DNA of 64,000 nucleotides from a bacterium (GTDB lineage: Bacteria > Krumholzibacteriota > Krumholzibacteriia > LZORAL124-64-63), in assembly GCA_016712675.1 (NCBI GenBank), contig JADJQR010000001.1, positions 1,860,001 through 1,924,000 of the forward strand. Reading direction: 5' to 3'. Shown here in pieces: positions 48,810 to 57,442 of this stretch. Below the pieces are notes generated by a model that searched no databases, was not told where the DNA came from, and saw nothing but the letters and a program-made list of their open reading frames with translations. The first letter of the stretch is position 1. Every line of letters starts with the position of its first letter. The translations under genes were made by a program, and so were the position numbers.

Positions 48810-49795
48810 TGGAATTCGCCCGTCCCTGGCTCCTTGCCCTGTTGCCGCTGGTCGTCGCCGTCGCCTGGTGGCGATATCGGGGCGCGCCGGCCGCCGGTCG
48901 CCTGAGGCACCCGCACCTGGATCTGTTCGGCTCCGGCACTCCCGGACCGCGGGTGCGCGCCGTGCGCCTGCTGCCCTGGCTGGCCTCGCTCGGTGTGGCG
49001 CTGCTGGTCGTGGCGGCGGCCGGGCCGCGCCAGGCACATCGCTCGGAGGAGGTCGAGGGTGAGGGCACGGACATCGTCCTGGCGCTCGACATCAGCGGCA
49101 GCATGCTCTCGCTCGATTTCCAGCCGTTGGACCGGCTGGAGTCCGCGAAAGCGGTCATCCGGGAGTTCATCTCCGGCAGGCCGCACGACCAGATCGGGCT
49201 GGTGGTATTCGCAGCGCGCGCGTTCACGCAGTGCCCGCTGACACTCGACCACCCGGTCCTGGCGGGATTTCTCGATGAGATACGCGTGGGTCTCATCGAC
49301 GACGGTACCGCGATCGGGCTGGGACTGGCGACGGCTGTCTCCCGTCTGCAGAAGTCGACCTCACCCAGCCGCACGATTATCCTGCTGACCGACGGGGTGA
49401 ACAACGTCCCGACGCTGGAACCGGAGACGGCCGCCAGATTGGCGCAGACCTTCGGCATCCGCGTGTACGCCGTGGCGATCGGGCGACAGGGTCTGGTCCC
49501 GTTCCCGGTCGAGGATCCGATCTTCGGCCGGCGCACCCGCCAGATCGAATCGAAGATCGACCTGGAACTGCTGCGCCGGATCGCCGCGACGACCGGCGGC
49601 GAGATGTTCCAGGCGACCGATCCGCAGGCATTGCAGGCCATCTTCCGCCGCATCGACGAACTGGAGAAAGTCCGCTACCGCACGACCGTCAGCACCTGGT
49701 ACCGCGAGCGCATGGCCTGGTTTGCCGTGCCTGGTCTGGGCTTGCTCCTTCTGGAGTCGCTGCTGGCGGTCACCTGGCTCAGGAGGCTACCGTGA
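48806..49795 (+). CDS. batA: BatA, membrane-anchored VWA protein
   Basis: 329-residue protein with two N-terminal membrane helices, a VWA domain at about 85-290 and a C-terminal helix. The MIDAS metal site is intact (VLALDISGSML), with DQIGLVVFAA and the TDGVNN loop. BatA proteins are found in the membrane of Bacteroides and Leptospira and support tolerance to oxidants or oxygen, by an unknown mechanism. GGGAGG lies six bases before the ATG at 48806; a second ATG follows directly. It overlaps its neighbours by four bases at each end. Confidence 0.9.
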   Translation: MMEFARPWLLALLPLVVAVAWWRYRGAPAAGRLRHPHLDLFGSGTPGPRVRAVRLLPWLASLGVALLVVAAAGPRQAHRSEEVEGEGTDIVLALDISGSMLSLDFQPLDRLESAKAVIREFISGRPHDQIGLVVFAARAFTQCPLTLDHPVLAGFLDEIRVGLIDDGTAIGLGLATAVSRLQKSTSPSRTIILLTDGVNNVPTLEPETAARLAQTFGIRVYAVAIGRQGLVPFPVEDPIFGRRTRQIESKIDLELLRRIAATTGGEMFQATDPQALQAIFRRIDELEKVRYRTTVSTWYRERMAWFAVPGLGLLLLESLLAVTWLRRLP

Positions 49796-51642
49796 GGTTC
49801 GCAGCGGAGGCGTGGCTGTGGTTCGTGCCGCTGCTGGCGGTGCTGTGGCTTGCGCTGCGTCTGCGCAGCCGTGCGACCGCGCGCGACCTTCAGCGCCTGC
49901 TCGGCGAGCGCGCGGTATCGCATGTGGAGGGACGCCGCGAAACCTACGGGTCGTGGGACCGCTTCCTGCTGCTCGCCGGGCTGTTCTGGCTGCTGGTGGC
50001 GCTGGCGCGTCCGCAATGGGGTGCCAGCGAGGTGACGGTCACGCAGCAGGGCTCGGATGTGGTTGTCGCCCTCGATATCTCCAATTCCATGTTGGCGCAG
50101 GACGTGGCGCCCAGCCGTCTCGATCGCGCCAAGACGGAGCTGGGCAGCTTCCTGACAAGGGTCGGCGACAGCCGCATCGGTCTGGTCTTCTTCGCCGGGG
50201 CGGCGTTCGTGCAGTGCCCGCTCACGCTTGACTATGGCACGGCCGACATGTTCCTGAAGATGGCCGACACTGACCTGCTCTCCGAGCAGGGTACCGATAT
50301 CGGAGCGGCCCTGACCACAGCGCGGCAATTGCTGGCACGAGGCAGGGAAGGCGATGCCGGAGGCGGCTTCCAGGCGATCGTGCTGGTGACCGACGGGGAG
50401 GACCTCGAGGGCGAATGGCTGAAGGAGGCGGAAGCCTGCCGCAAGGAGGGTATCCGCGTGATTCCCGTCGGCGTGGGGAGTACGGAGGGTGGTCTCATTC
50501 CGGCCATGGACGGACAGGGTCGTCCTGCCGGCTTTCTCAAGGACGAGCAGGGCAATGTCGTGACCACGCACCTGGATCTGCAGGCGCTCGAACGTCTGGC
50601 GTCGCTGGGGGATGCGGGCACGTTTCGCCTGGGTGTGGACGGACTGGCGGGGGATCGCCTCTATCGCGAGTTGCAGCGGCTCGGACGCCGGGAACTGGAG
50701 GATCGACGGGTTTCCGCGTACCAGGAGCGCTTCGTTTGGCCGCTCTGCCTAGCCATCGGATGCCTGTTGCTTCGCCTCGGGCTGCGGCCGAGACAGCACG
50801 CCGCAGCCCTGCTGCTGGCATGCGTGGCGATGCTCCCGGCGTCCAACGCGTTGGCGGCGCCAGGACTTGTCCGCGACGGCGCGACCGCGGCCGCGGAGGG
50901 TCGGCGCCTCTACGGCAAGGGCGAATACGAGAGTGCCCTGGCGGCGTTCGAGAGCGCCGTCGTTCAGGCACCCGACGATCCGCGCCTGAGTCTGGCCGTC
51001 GGCGAAACCCTGTTCCGGCTGGAGAAGTACACGGAGGCGCAGCGCGAATTCGATCGCGCGCTGTCGCTGGCGACCGACCCGGCCTTGCGGGCCGAAGCCC
51101 TGTACAATCGCGGGACCACGGCGCTGGCCGCCGGCGAAACCGAGGCTGCGCTGCGGGCCCTGCGCGAGTCGCTGGCCATCGACCCCCGGCAAGAGGATGC
51201 GCTGTTCAACCTGGAGGCGGCACTGCGGCGGCAGCAGCAAGAACAACAGCAGGAGCAGGAGCAAGACCAACAGGACAAGCAGGACAAACAGGACAAACAG
51301 GACAAACAGTACAAGCAGGACAAGCAGGACAAGCAGGAGAAGCAGGACCAACAAGACCCGCAAGATCAGCAGGATCAACAGGACCAGCAGGAACATCAGG
51401 ATCAGCAGGACCAGCAGGACCAGCAGGAACAGGGGCAGAAGGACGATCAGCAGGAACAACAGCAGCCGCAGGAGCCGCCGGCCGAACAACAGGGCCAACC
51501 GCACGAAGGCCAGGCGCCGGAATTGACCGACGAACAGGCCGCGCAGATCCTGAAGGCCCTCGACCGCGACGAGGAAGAGCTGAAAAGGTCGCTGCAGAAG
51601 CGCGTCCAGGGCGGGAAGCCCCGGAGCGGGAAGAGATGGTGA
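49792..51642 (+). CDS. BatB-BatC fusion, VWA domain plus TPR region
   Basis: 616-residue fusion. Residues 1 to about 315 are BatB: two membrane helices, a VWA domain with MIDAS VVVALDISNSML and a third helix (FVWPLCLAIGCLLLRLGL). Directly after comes a second signal-like hydrophobic segment (AALLLACVAMLPASNALAA). Then come TPR repeats with RLYGKGEYESALAAFESAV, as in a separate BatC. A Gln/Asp/Lys-rich tract at about residues 482-560 includes 18 tandem 9-bp units in the DNA. The C-terminus is EEELKRSLQKR. The start is GTG at 49792 with AGGAGG five bases upstream. The internal signal-like segment suggests fusion of two once-separate exported proteins. Confidence 0.88.
   Translation: MRFAAEAWLWFVPLLAVLWLALRLRSRATARDLQRLLGERAVSHVEGRRETYGSWDRFLLLAGLFWLLVALARPQWGASEVTVTQQGSDVVVALDISNSMLAQDVAPSRLDRAKTELGSFLTRVGDSRIGLVFFAGAAFVQCPLTLDYGTADMFLKMADTDLLSEQGTDIGAALTTARQLLARGREGDAGGGFQAIVLVTDGEDLEGEWLKEAEACRKEGIRVIPVGVGSTEGGLIPAMDGQGRPAGFLKDEQGNVVTTHLDLQALERLASLGDAGTFRLGVDGLAGDRLYRELQRLGRRELEDRRVSAYQERFVWPLCLAIGCLLLRLGLRPRQHAAALLLACVAMLPASNALAAPGLVRDGATAAAEGRRLYGKGEYESALAAFESAVVQAPDDPRLSLAVGETLFRLEKYTEAQREFDRALSLATDPALRAEALYNRGTTALAAGETEAALRALRESLAIDPRQEDALFNLEAALRRQQQEQQQEQEQDQQDKQDKQDKQDKQYKQDKQDKQEKQDQQDPQDQQDQQDQQEHQDQQDQQDQQEQGQKDDQQEQQQPQEPPAEQQGQPHEGQAPELTDEQAAQILKALDRDEEELKRSLQKRVQGGKPRSGKRW
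51271..51432 (+). repeat. Minisatellite of 18 nine-bp units inside the BatC part
   Basis: Units such as CAGGACAAG and CAGGACCAG repeat from 51271 to 51432 without frame change. They encode Gln-Asp-Lys and Gln-Asp-Gln tripeptides. Variation among units is mostly synonymous or conservative. Confidence 0.92.
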
Positions 51643-54266
51643 GGGCGGTGCCGGACGGTTTCATCGTGCGCTACGGTCGCGCTGCGGCTTCGGCCCTGGC
51701 GCTGGTGGTGTGCCTGGCTGCCATCGCGCAAGCGGCGGCCGCAGCGGTGACCTGCAGGGCAGAAGTCAGCCGCAGTACCGTGGCACGCGGTGAGGATGTT
51801 GTCCTGATCGTGACCGCCCAGGGGGACATCGGCTGGTCGCCGGCTTTCCAATTGCCGGATCTGCCGGGCGTCCGCGTCTACGGCGGCGGCACCAACCAGA
51901 GCATGACGGTCGTCAACGGGCAGACACAGGTGTCGGTTTCTCGCACCTATTACCTGCGTGCCGAGAACGAGGGTGACTTCACGATCGGCCCGGTCCGGAT
52001 CAACACCGCTGCCGGAGCCTGCCAGACGACACCGATCCAGGTGAAGGTCGTTGCGGGCGGCGCGCCTCCGGCGGACACGGGCAACCGCGTGCAGCGTGGC
52101 GCCACCGCGCGTCCGGCCGCAGGGGTCGAGGATGTCTTCGTGACCCTCGGCGTCGACAAGCAGCAGGCATGGGTCGGGCAGCAGGTGGTGCTCTCGTTCC
52201 GCTACTGGCGGCGCGTGCAGCCGTGGAGCAGCCCGTCGTATACGCCGCCCCGTACCGAGGGCTTCTGGCGGGAGGATCTCGGCACCGAGCGCAACTTCCG
52301 CGAGGTGCACAGGGGGCAGGCGTACAACGTGACCGAGGTCCGCTATGCCCTGTTCCCCACGCGGGCCGGTCGCCTGCGCATCGAGCCGGCCGAGCTGAGC
52401 TTCCCTGAGGACCTGTTCGACCGTTTCTTCAACTCGCGACAGCAATCGCCGGGACCCCGGGTCCTGCGGACGCAGGCGGTCGACGTCGAGGTCCGGGAGT
52501 TGCCGATGCCCAAGCCCTCCGGATTCAGCGGCATCGTGGCGACGCGCTGTGCCCTCGAGGGCAGCGTTGACCGGACGAGTGTTCCGCGCGGCGAAGCGGC
52601 GGAACTGAAGTTCACGCTGGAGACGGACGGTTTCCTGAAGGGTTTCGCTGGGCTTCGGCTGGCGGAGCCCGAGGGTACCCGCCTCCACGACGCAGCCGAG
52701 AACGTCGCGACCGCTCCGCGGGAGGATCGCCTGGTCGGCCGTCTGGTTGCCGAGAAGGTGCTGGTCACGACCCGCGAGGGAGTCGTCCGCGTGCCGCCGG
52801 TCGAAGTCATCTGGTTCGACGCCGCGCGCGGTCAGTACCGCACGGCCACGACGCAGGCGCGCGAGGTGACCGCAACGCCGAGCGACCGACCACTGGCCGG
52901 TGGTGAGGATTCCGGCTTCCTCCGCAACGAGATCGCCCGGTTGGGCGACGACCTGGCTTTCATCCATGCTGGGCCCGTGCGCCGTGCCAGCGGATTGCCC
53001 GGGGCCGGGAGCGCCACGTGGTGGTCACTGGCACTGGCGCCGGCCGCCCTGCTCGGCGTTGGGCACTGGTGGTTCAGCCGGCGAGCAGCGGGTCTGAGCG
53101 ACCGGGCGGGGCGCCGGCGCCGCGCGGCACTGGCGGCGGCCAGGAAGCGCCTGCGCGAGGCCGAGCTGTCAGCCGAGGCGGAACCTGGCCTTGCCCTGGT
53201 GGCGCGCGCGCTGACGGGCTATGTCGCCGACTGCCTGGATCTGCCGGTAGGCGCGGTGGGGACGCCGGACATCGTCTCGCTGGGTACGGCACGGCGATGC
53301 CCCGACGCCGCGCGCGAACTCGCACTCCTGCTCGAACGCTGCGACCAGGCACGGTTCGGTGGCCAGGCGTCCGGGGGCGTCGCGGAACTGGCAGCCGAAT
53401 CGCTGCGGAGCCTCGAGCAACTGGAACGCGGCGCCGAGGGCACGACGCGCTCCGTCCGCGGACCGGTGGCGGGCGCGCTCGGTCTGCTGTTGGTGGCGAG
53501 CCTGTGCGCTCCGGCCGGCGTTTCGGCGGCCGACGTGGATGGGCTGATGGCCACCGGCAACCAGGCCTATGCCGAGGGCCGCTTCGGCGAAGCCAGGGAT
53601 GCGTATCTTGCGGCGCGGGCACTGGCGCCCCTTGCGGCCGACGTGCACTACAACCTCGGCAACGCACACGCGCGCTCGGGTGCCGTCGGACCCGCCGTGG
53701 CCAGCTACCTGCGAGCCCAGCGGCTGTCCCCGCGCGATGGCGATGTCCGGCGCAATCTGGGCTGGCTGCGGCAGAACCTGAAGGACCTGGAACTGGCCGA
53801 CCGCTCCTTGCCGCTCTTCGTCGCGCAGGCCGCCGCCGTCGTCGGCGCCTTGTCTCTGGACGAATGGGGAATGGCCCTCGTCGCTGGCCTGTGGCTGACC
53901 GCCGCAGTCATGGGTTGGGGCTGGTGGCGAGGCCGTTCCGGGCTGCACAGGCGGGTGCTGATCGCTTCCGTGGCCGTGACCGTGCTGGCCGGCGCCGTGA
54001 CCGCTGGGCGCTGGCACTTCGAGCGCGTGCGCGAGCAGGCTGTCGTCACGGCCGCGTCGGTGGCCGTGCGCTCGGGTCCGGCCGCCAGTTACCCGACGCT
54101 GTTCGAGGTCCATGCCGGCCTGGCGCTCGACGTCCAGGAGACGCGGGACGGATGGTGCCGCGTCAGCCTCGGTGGCGACTGGCAGGGCTGGTTGCCGGCC
54201 CAGTCCGTCGAGACGATCCGACTGCCGGCGGCGGAAGCGGCAGGGTCTCAGACGGCGGGACGGTAG
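51636..54266 (+). CDS. BatD-BatE fusion, oxygen tolerance protein with TPR and SH3
   Basis: 876-residue fusion. Residues 1 to about 590 form a BatD: a signal peptide (ALALVVCLAAIAQAAAAA), several Ig-like beta domains (VSRTYYLRAENEGDFTIGPV, VEDVFVTLGVDKQQAWVGQQVVLSFRYWR), a membrane helix (ATWWSLALAPAALLGVGHWW) and a cytoplasmic helical part. From about residue 605 a second signal-like segment (GALGLLLVASLCAPAGVSAA) opens a BatE-like half. It carries TPR repeats (GNQAYAEGRFGEARDAY, VHYNLGNAHARSG), two membrane helices and a C-terminal SH3b domain (VAVRSGPAASYPTLFEVHAGLALDVQETRDGWCRVSL). The ATG overlaps the upstream stop by seven bases; a GTG three bases later is also possible. Confidence 0.85.
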   Translation: MVRAVPDGFIVRYGRAAASALALVVCLAAIAQAAAAAVTCRAEVSRSTVARGEDVVLIVTAQGDIGWSPAFQLPDLPGVRVYGGGTNQSMTVVNGQTQVSVSRTYYLRAENEGDFTIGPVRINTAAGACQTTPIQVKVVAGGAPPADTGNRVQRGATARPAAGVEDVFVTLGVDKQQAWVGQQVVLSFRYWRRVQPWSSPSYTPPRTEGFWREDLGTERNFREVHRGQAYNVTEVRYALFPTRAGRLRIEPAELSFPEDLFDRFFNSRQQSPGPRVLRTQAVDVEVRELPMPKPSGFSGIVATRCALEGSVDRTSVPRGEAAELKFTLETDGFLKGFAGLRLAEPEGTRLHDAAENVATAPREDRLVGRLVAEKVLVTTREGVVRVPPVEVIWFDAARGQYRTATTQAREVTATPSDRPLAGGEDSGFLRNEIARLGDDLAFIHAGPVRRASGLPGAGSATWWSLALAPAALLGVGHWWFSRRAAGLSDRAGRRRRAALAAARKRLREAELSAEAEPGLALVARALTGYVADCLDLPVGAVGTPDIVSLGTARRCPDAARELALLLERCDQARFGGQASGGVAELAAESLRSLEQLERGAEGTTRSVRGPVAGALGLLLVASLCAPAGVSAADVDGLMATGNQAYAEGRFGEARDAYLAARALAPLAADVHYNLGNAHARSGAVGPAVASYLRAQRLSPRDGDVRRNLGWLRQNLKDLELADRSLPLFVAQAAAVVGALSLDEWGMALVAGLWLTAAVMGWGWWRGRSGLHRRVLIASVAVTVLAGAVTAGRWHFERVREQAVVTAASVAVRSGPAASYPTLFEVHAGLALDVQETRDGWCRVSLGGDWQGWLPAQSVETIRLPAAEAAGSQTAGR

Positions 54267-54607
54267 GTCGCCGAGGTTCGGGGGGTCTCACGCACGGTCA
54301 CCTCGGCCAGTTGCGGTAGCGACGGTTCCAGCCGCGCGAAGAGCCAGGCGGCGAGGACTTCGGCCGTCGGGTTTTCCAGCCCGGGCAGATCATTCAGGCA
54401 GCGGTGGTCCAACTCCCGGATCAGCGGGTCTGCGACGCGGCTGACTTCTCCGTAGTCGACCACCCAGCCCAGCCCGGGATCGAGAGGGCCTTCGAGCGCG
54501 ACCTCGACTTCGTACGTATGTCCGTGCAGTCGCCGGCACTTGTGGTCCTCTGGGACGCGGGGCAGGAAGTGGGCGGCGTCGAAGGTGAACGATTTCGTGA
54601 TCCGCAT
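54248..54607 (-). CDS. queD: 6-carboxytetrahydropterin synthase-like, QueD family
   Basis: 119-residue T-fold enzyme. The three zinc-binding histidines lie in FDAAHFLP and LHGHTYEVEV, and the catalytic cysteine in the DHKCRRLHGH loop. LDHRCLND and ENPTAEVLAAWLF complete the family pattern. It makes 6-carboxytetrahydropterin from dihydroneopterin triphosphate in queuosine synthesis; 6-pyruvoyltetrahydropterin synthase is the alternative activity. Its 3' end overlaps the 3' end of the BatDE gene on the other strand by 19 bases. An AGGA-like site lies some distance upstream of the ATG. Confidence 0.88.
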   Translation of the reverse strand: MRITKSFTFDAAHFLPRVPEDHKCRRLHGHTYEVEVALEGPLDPGLGWVVDYGEVSRVADPLIRELDHRCLNDLPGLENPTAEVLAAWLFARLEPSLPQLAEVTVRETPRTSATYRPAV

Positions 54608-54720
54608 GGTCGCCCTGTTCCTTCCATTGCCGGCCTCAGAACGGTTGCCGCCCGCCCGCAGGGGGCAGGCCTGCCTGGCGGGGGCCAGGCGGCTTCCCGA
54701 CCCGGTAGCCCCAGGGCACC

Positions 54721-54748
54721 ATGATACGCCATGGGGAGCGCGCGGCAA
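54721..54748 (-). promoter_or_regulatory. Candidate promoter of queD
   Basis: Minus strand: TTGCCG (54748-54743), 16 bases, then TATCAT (54726-54721). Transcription would begin near 54714, leaving a leader of about 105 bases with no riboswitch fold that I can recognise. Confidence 0.45.
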
Positions 54749-54878
54749 CTGCTGCCGCAGAGGGACGGCGGCGGTCTTCATTTTCCTTCAAGCGTGCCTG
54801 TTCTTGCCGAACCAATGCCCGAGGGGGCGCCCGGCGCCACCCTGACGCGACCAGTCCGCCAGCCAGCGAGGCGCACGT

Positions 54879-56726
54879 TTGAGCACGGGAACGAGCGAAC
54901 TCCAGGACATCCAGCAGACGCTCACGCGCCTGCAGGCGCGCGTGCGGGAACTGGCCGTCGCCCCCGACGGCGAGTCGCTGCCGGTAGGCGTGGACGACGT
55001 CGCACTGCACGTGCCGGCGGCCAGCGCATCACCTGCAGAGCGCGCGATCGCGGCGGACCACGCCTTGGTCCTGTCCGGAATGGCCGAACTCGCCACCTTG
55101 ACCAGACTCAAGGACTTCCCCGAGTTCTTCCAGAAACTGGCACGGCAGACGGGTCTGCGCCTCCTCCTGCTCAAGCGCTGGTCGAGCGGGTTGCAGGTCT
55201 TCCTGGAAGAGAATGTGAAGTTGCCGCCTGAGGCGCGCAGCAAGCGCCGTGACGGCCGCGCGCCGATCCCCAGCGCGAAGGACGACATCTTCGCGGCGGT
55301 GGCCCACGACGGTACCGTGTATTGCGGGCCGGTGCCCCAGAAGCACTTCCCCCTCGATCTGACGATCCTGCTGGGCCGCGGCGCCCGGGACCGTCAGATC
55401 GTCGTTCTGCCGATCCCTGCGCAGGGCCACTGGAACACGTTCCTCTACCTGGACGCCGACCAGGGGCGGGATCCGGCGCTTGCCGCCGCCGGGATCCTGG
55501 CGCACTACGCCCTATCGCGGATGTGCCTCCTGGAACGCGGTCTGCAGGTGAGGCAGGGCCAGGTGCCGGCGATCCTCAACATCGAACTGGACCGCCGCCG
55601 CCGGGCCCAGGAACGGCAGGAGACCGATCCGCGGTCCGGCATGTCAAGCGAGGCGATCGCCCTGGCGAGACGGCGAGTGCCCGAGATCGATCCCTTCGCG
55701 AGCGAACCGGCGGCCGAGCCGGTCGTAAGGCCGCTGGCACCGACCGGCGCGCGGCGCCCGACGCCGGTTGACGAGGAGCTGCAGATCTTCGGCGACGAGC
55801 AGGGGCAAGCCGCCGCCGCGCCGCTAACGCCCGTGGCGCCCGCCCCCTCCATCCTGGTCGACACGTTGCGGCACGCGCTGACCCCCGAGATCATCCTGCG
55901 CCACAGCGGGGAACTGCCGGCACTACCCAAGGCGGCGTGCCACATCATGGCCGTCATCGAGGACCCGCGCACGACCGCGACGCGCCTGGAAAAGGCGCTG
56001 GCCATGGACCAGACCCTGACGGCGAAGGTGCTGCGCATCGCCAACAGCCCCTTCTACGGCGCGGCCAGGCAGATCACGACCGTCAGCGAGGCGATCGTGC
56101 GCCTGGGCTTCGTCGCGATCCGCAACTGGACGCTGGTGACGGCGGCGCGCTCGGTGTTCCTTGCACCCGGCGCCGGGATGCTCTACCAGAAGATCTGGCG
56201 CCAGTCTGTGCTGTCGGCGATGGGCAGCCAGCTCGTGGCGCAGGCCGTGGGCCGCGTCCAGCCGGAGAGCGTCTTCATCGGTGGACTGATGCAGAACATC
56301 GGCCAGCTGGTGCTCGCGCGCAGCCACCCCGAGCTGTTCCAGGAGATCCTGGCCGAGTCCGTCGAGAGCGGCCAGCCGTACCACGAGGTCGAGCTCCGCG
56401 TGCTGGGCTTCGATCACGGCGAGCTCGGCGCGCTGCTGCTGCGTGAGTGGAACCTGACCGAGGACCTCGAGGATGCCGTGCGCTGGCATCACCGCTTCGA
56501 GCAGCCTGACGCGCGCAACGTGCGGGTCGCGGCCATGATCGCGCTGGGTGAGGAGATCGCGCGCTGTCAGGGTGGCGACGACGCCAATGCGGTCACCGAG
56601 GTCGATCCGGAGTCGGCGGCAGCGCTGCGTCCGGCGGCCAGCCTGCTCGGCCTGACGCCCGAACGGGTCGCCGACCTCGTCACGCGCGCCGGCGCGCTCA
56701 AGATCGACCCGCACTTCTTCACCTGA
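54879..56726 (+). CDS. HDOD domain signalling protein with GAF-like N-terminal part
   Basis: 615-residue protein. A short N-terminal coiled coil (ELQDIQQTLTRLQARVREL) precedes a roughly 170-residue globular part that looks GAF-like (GLRLLLLKRWSSGLQVF and RQIVVLPIPAQGHWNTFLYLD). A Pro/Ala-rich linker leads to an HDOD domain at about residues 325-520. It holds GELPALPKAACHIMAVIED, TAKVLRIANSPFYG, LMQNIGQLVLARSHPELF and FDHGELGALLLREWN. HDOD proteins act as phosphodiesterase-like signalling modules without a nuclease site. The start is TTG at 54879, with GAGG a few bases upstream. Its 3' end overlaps tdk on the other strand by eight bases. The target is unknown. Confidence 0.82.
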   Translation: MSTGTSELQDIQQTLTRLQARVRELAVAPDGESLPVGVDDVALHVPAASASPAERAIAADHALVLSGMAELATLTRLKDFPEFFQKLARQTGLRLLLLKRWSSGLQVFLEENVKLPPEARSKRRDGRAPIPSAKDDIFAAVAHDGTVYCGPVPQKHFPLDLTILLGRGARDRQIVVLPIPAQGHWNTFLYLDADQGRDPALAAAGILAHYALSRMCLLERGLQVRQGQVPAILNIELDRRRRAQERQETDPRSGMSSEAIALARRRVPEIDPFASEPAAEPVVRPLAPTGARRPTPVDEELQIFGDEQGQAAAAPLTPVAPAPSILVDTLRHALTPEIILRHSGELPALPKAACHIMAVIEDPRTTATRLEKALAMDQTLTAKVLRIANSPFYGAARQITTVSEAIVRLGFVAIRNWTLVTAARSVFLAPGAGMLYQKIWRQSVLSAMGSQLVAQAVGRVQPESVFIGGLMQNIGQLVLARSHPELFQEILAESVESGQPYHEVELRVLGFDHGELGALLLREWNLTEDLEDAVRWHHRFEQPDARNVRVAAMIALGEEIARCQGGDDANAVTEVDPESAAALRPAASLLGLTPERVADLVTRAGALKIDPHFFT

Positions 56727-57300
56727 CCGGCGGGCGCTCCTCGGCCGGGGGTTCGAAGTGGGCCCGGCAGCGGGCCTCGTACGTTTCGGTGGCGCCCACG
56801 ACGACCTGCGCGGTGTCTCCCGTCAATCTCTGCGTGAAATTCGCCGGGTCACCGCAGGTCATGCAGATGGCCAGCTGCTTGGTCACGTATTCCGCCCGGC
56901 ACATGAGCTGGGGCATAGGGCCGAACGGCAAGCCCCGGTAGTCCAGGTCCAGCCCGGCGATGACGACCCGCTTGCCCAGGTTCGCCAGGCGCGTGACCAC
57001 CTCGATGATCTCGTCGCCGAAGAACTGGCCCTCGTCGATCGCCACCAGTTCGGTCCGGTCGTCGACCAGGTTGAGGATGTCGCGGGCATCGGTCACCGCG
57101 ATCCCGGGCAGGCTCTGCTGGCTGTGGGAGACGATGCTCGTCGCGTCGTAGCGGGTATCGACCCCGTGCTTGAAGATCTGGACGCGACGGCGCGCGATCT
57201 GGGCCCGCCGGATGCGCTTGATGAGTTCCTCGCTCTTGCCGCTGAACATCGGCCCGCAGATGACCTCGAGCCAGCCGGACTTGCCATGGACGATCTGCAT
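56719..57300 (-). CDS. tdk: Thymidine kinase
   Basis: 193-residue type II thymidine kinase for salvage of thymidine to dTMP. The P-loop is GPMFSGKSEELI, the catalytic glutamate is in AIDEGQFF, and the lasso and substrate loop LDLDYRGLPFGPM is present. The zinc site shows CMTC and a late CRAH, one cysteine fewer than the usual four, with histidine in the last place. GGGGAG lies just ahead of the ATG. The gene is divergent from btpA and converges on the HDOD gene with an eight-base overlap of their 3' ends. Confidence 0.93.
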   Translation of the reverse strand: MQIVHGKSGWLEVICGPMFSGKSEELIKRIRRAQIARRRVQIFKHGVDTRYDATSIVSHSQQSLPGIAVTDARDILNLVDDRTELVAIDEGQFFGDEIIEVVTRLANLGKRVVIAGLDLDYRGLPFGPMPQLMCRAEYVTKQLAICMTCGDPANFTQRLTGDTAQVVVGATETYEARCRAHFEPPAEERPPVR

Positions 57301-57361
57301 CAGACTCCCCGGGCTGTTTGGCGGCGCCTGCCCGGCCGTCGGGCCGGGCCGTCCTCGCTCC

Positions 57362-57391
57362 TTGTCAGGAGCGGCCGGACCAATTTATTCT
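57362..57391 (+). promoter_or_regulatory. Promoter of the btpA-rfbB-B3/B4-M28 cluster
   Basis: TTGTCA (57362-57367), 18 bases, then TATTCT (57386-57391). Transcription would start near 57398, about 45 bases before the btpA GTG. Confidence 0.55.
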
Positions 57392-57442
57392 ACCATGGCC
57401 ATCGCGCCAAGCGCTCGCTGCCGGCCGCCGGAAGGATTCGTC

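Noticed and set aside
51271-51432. The 9-bp repeats as a CRISPR or non-coding satellite
   Set aside because: The array lies in frame within a coding sequence and encodes a regular Gln/Asp/Lys linker.
51636-54266. The BatDE frame as a frameshift or missed stop
   Set aside because: Both halves read cleanly in one frame with intact domains. It may still be an assembly error, but nothing in the sequence shows one.
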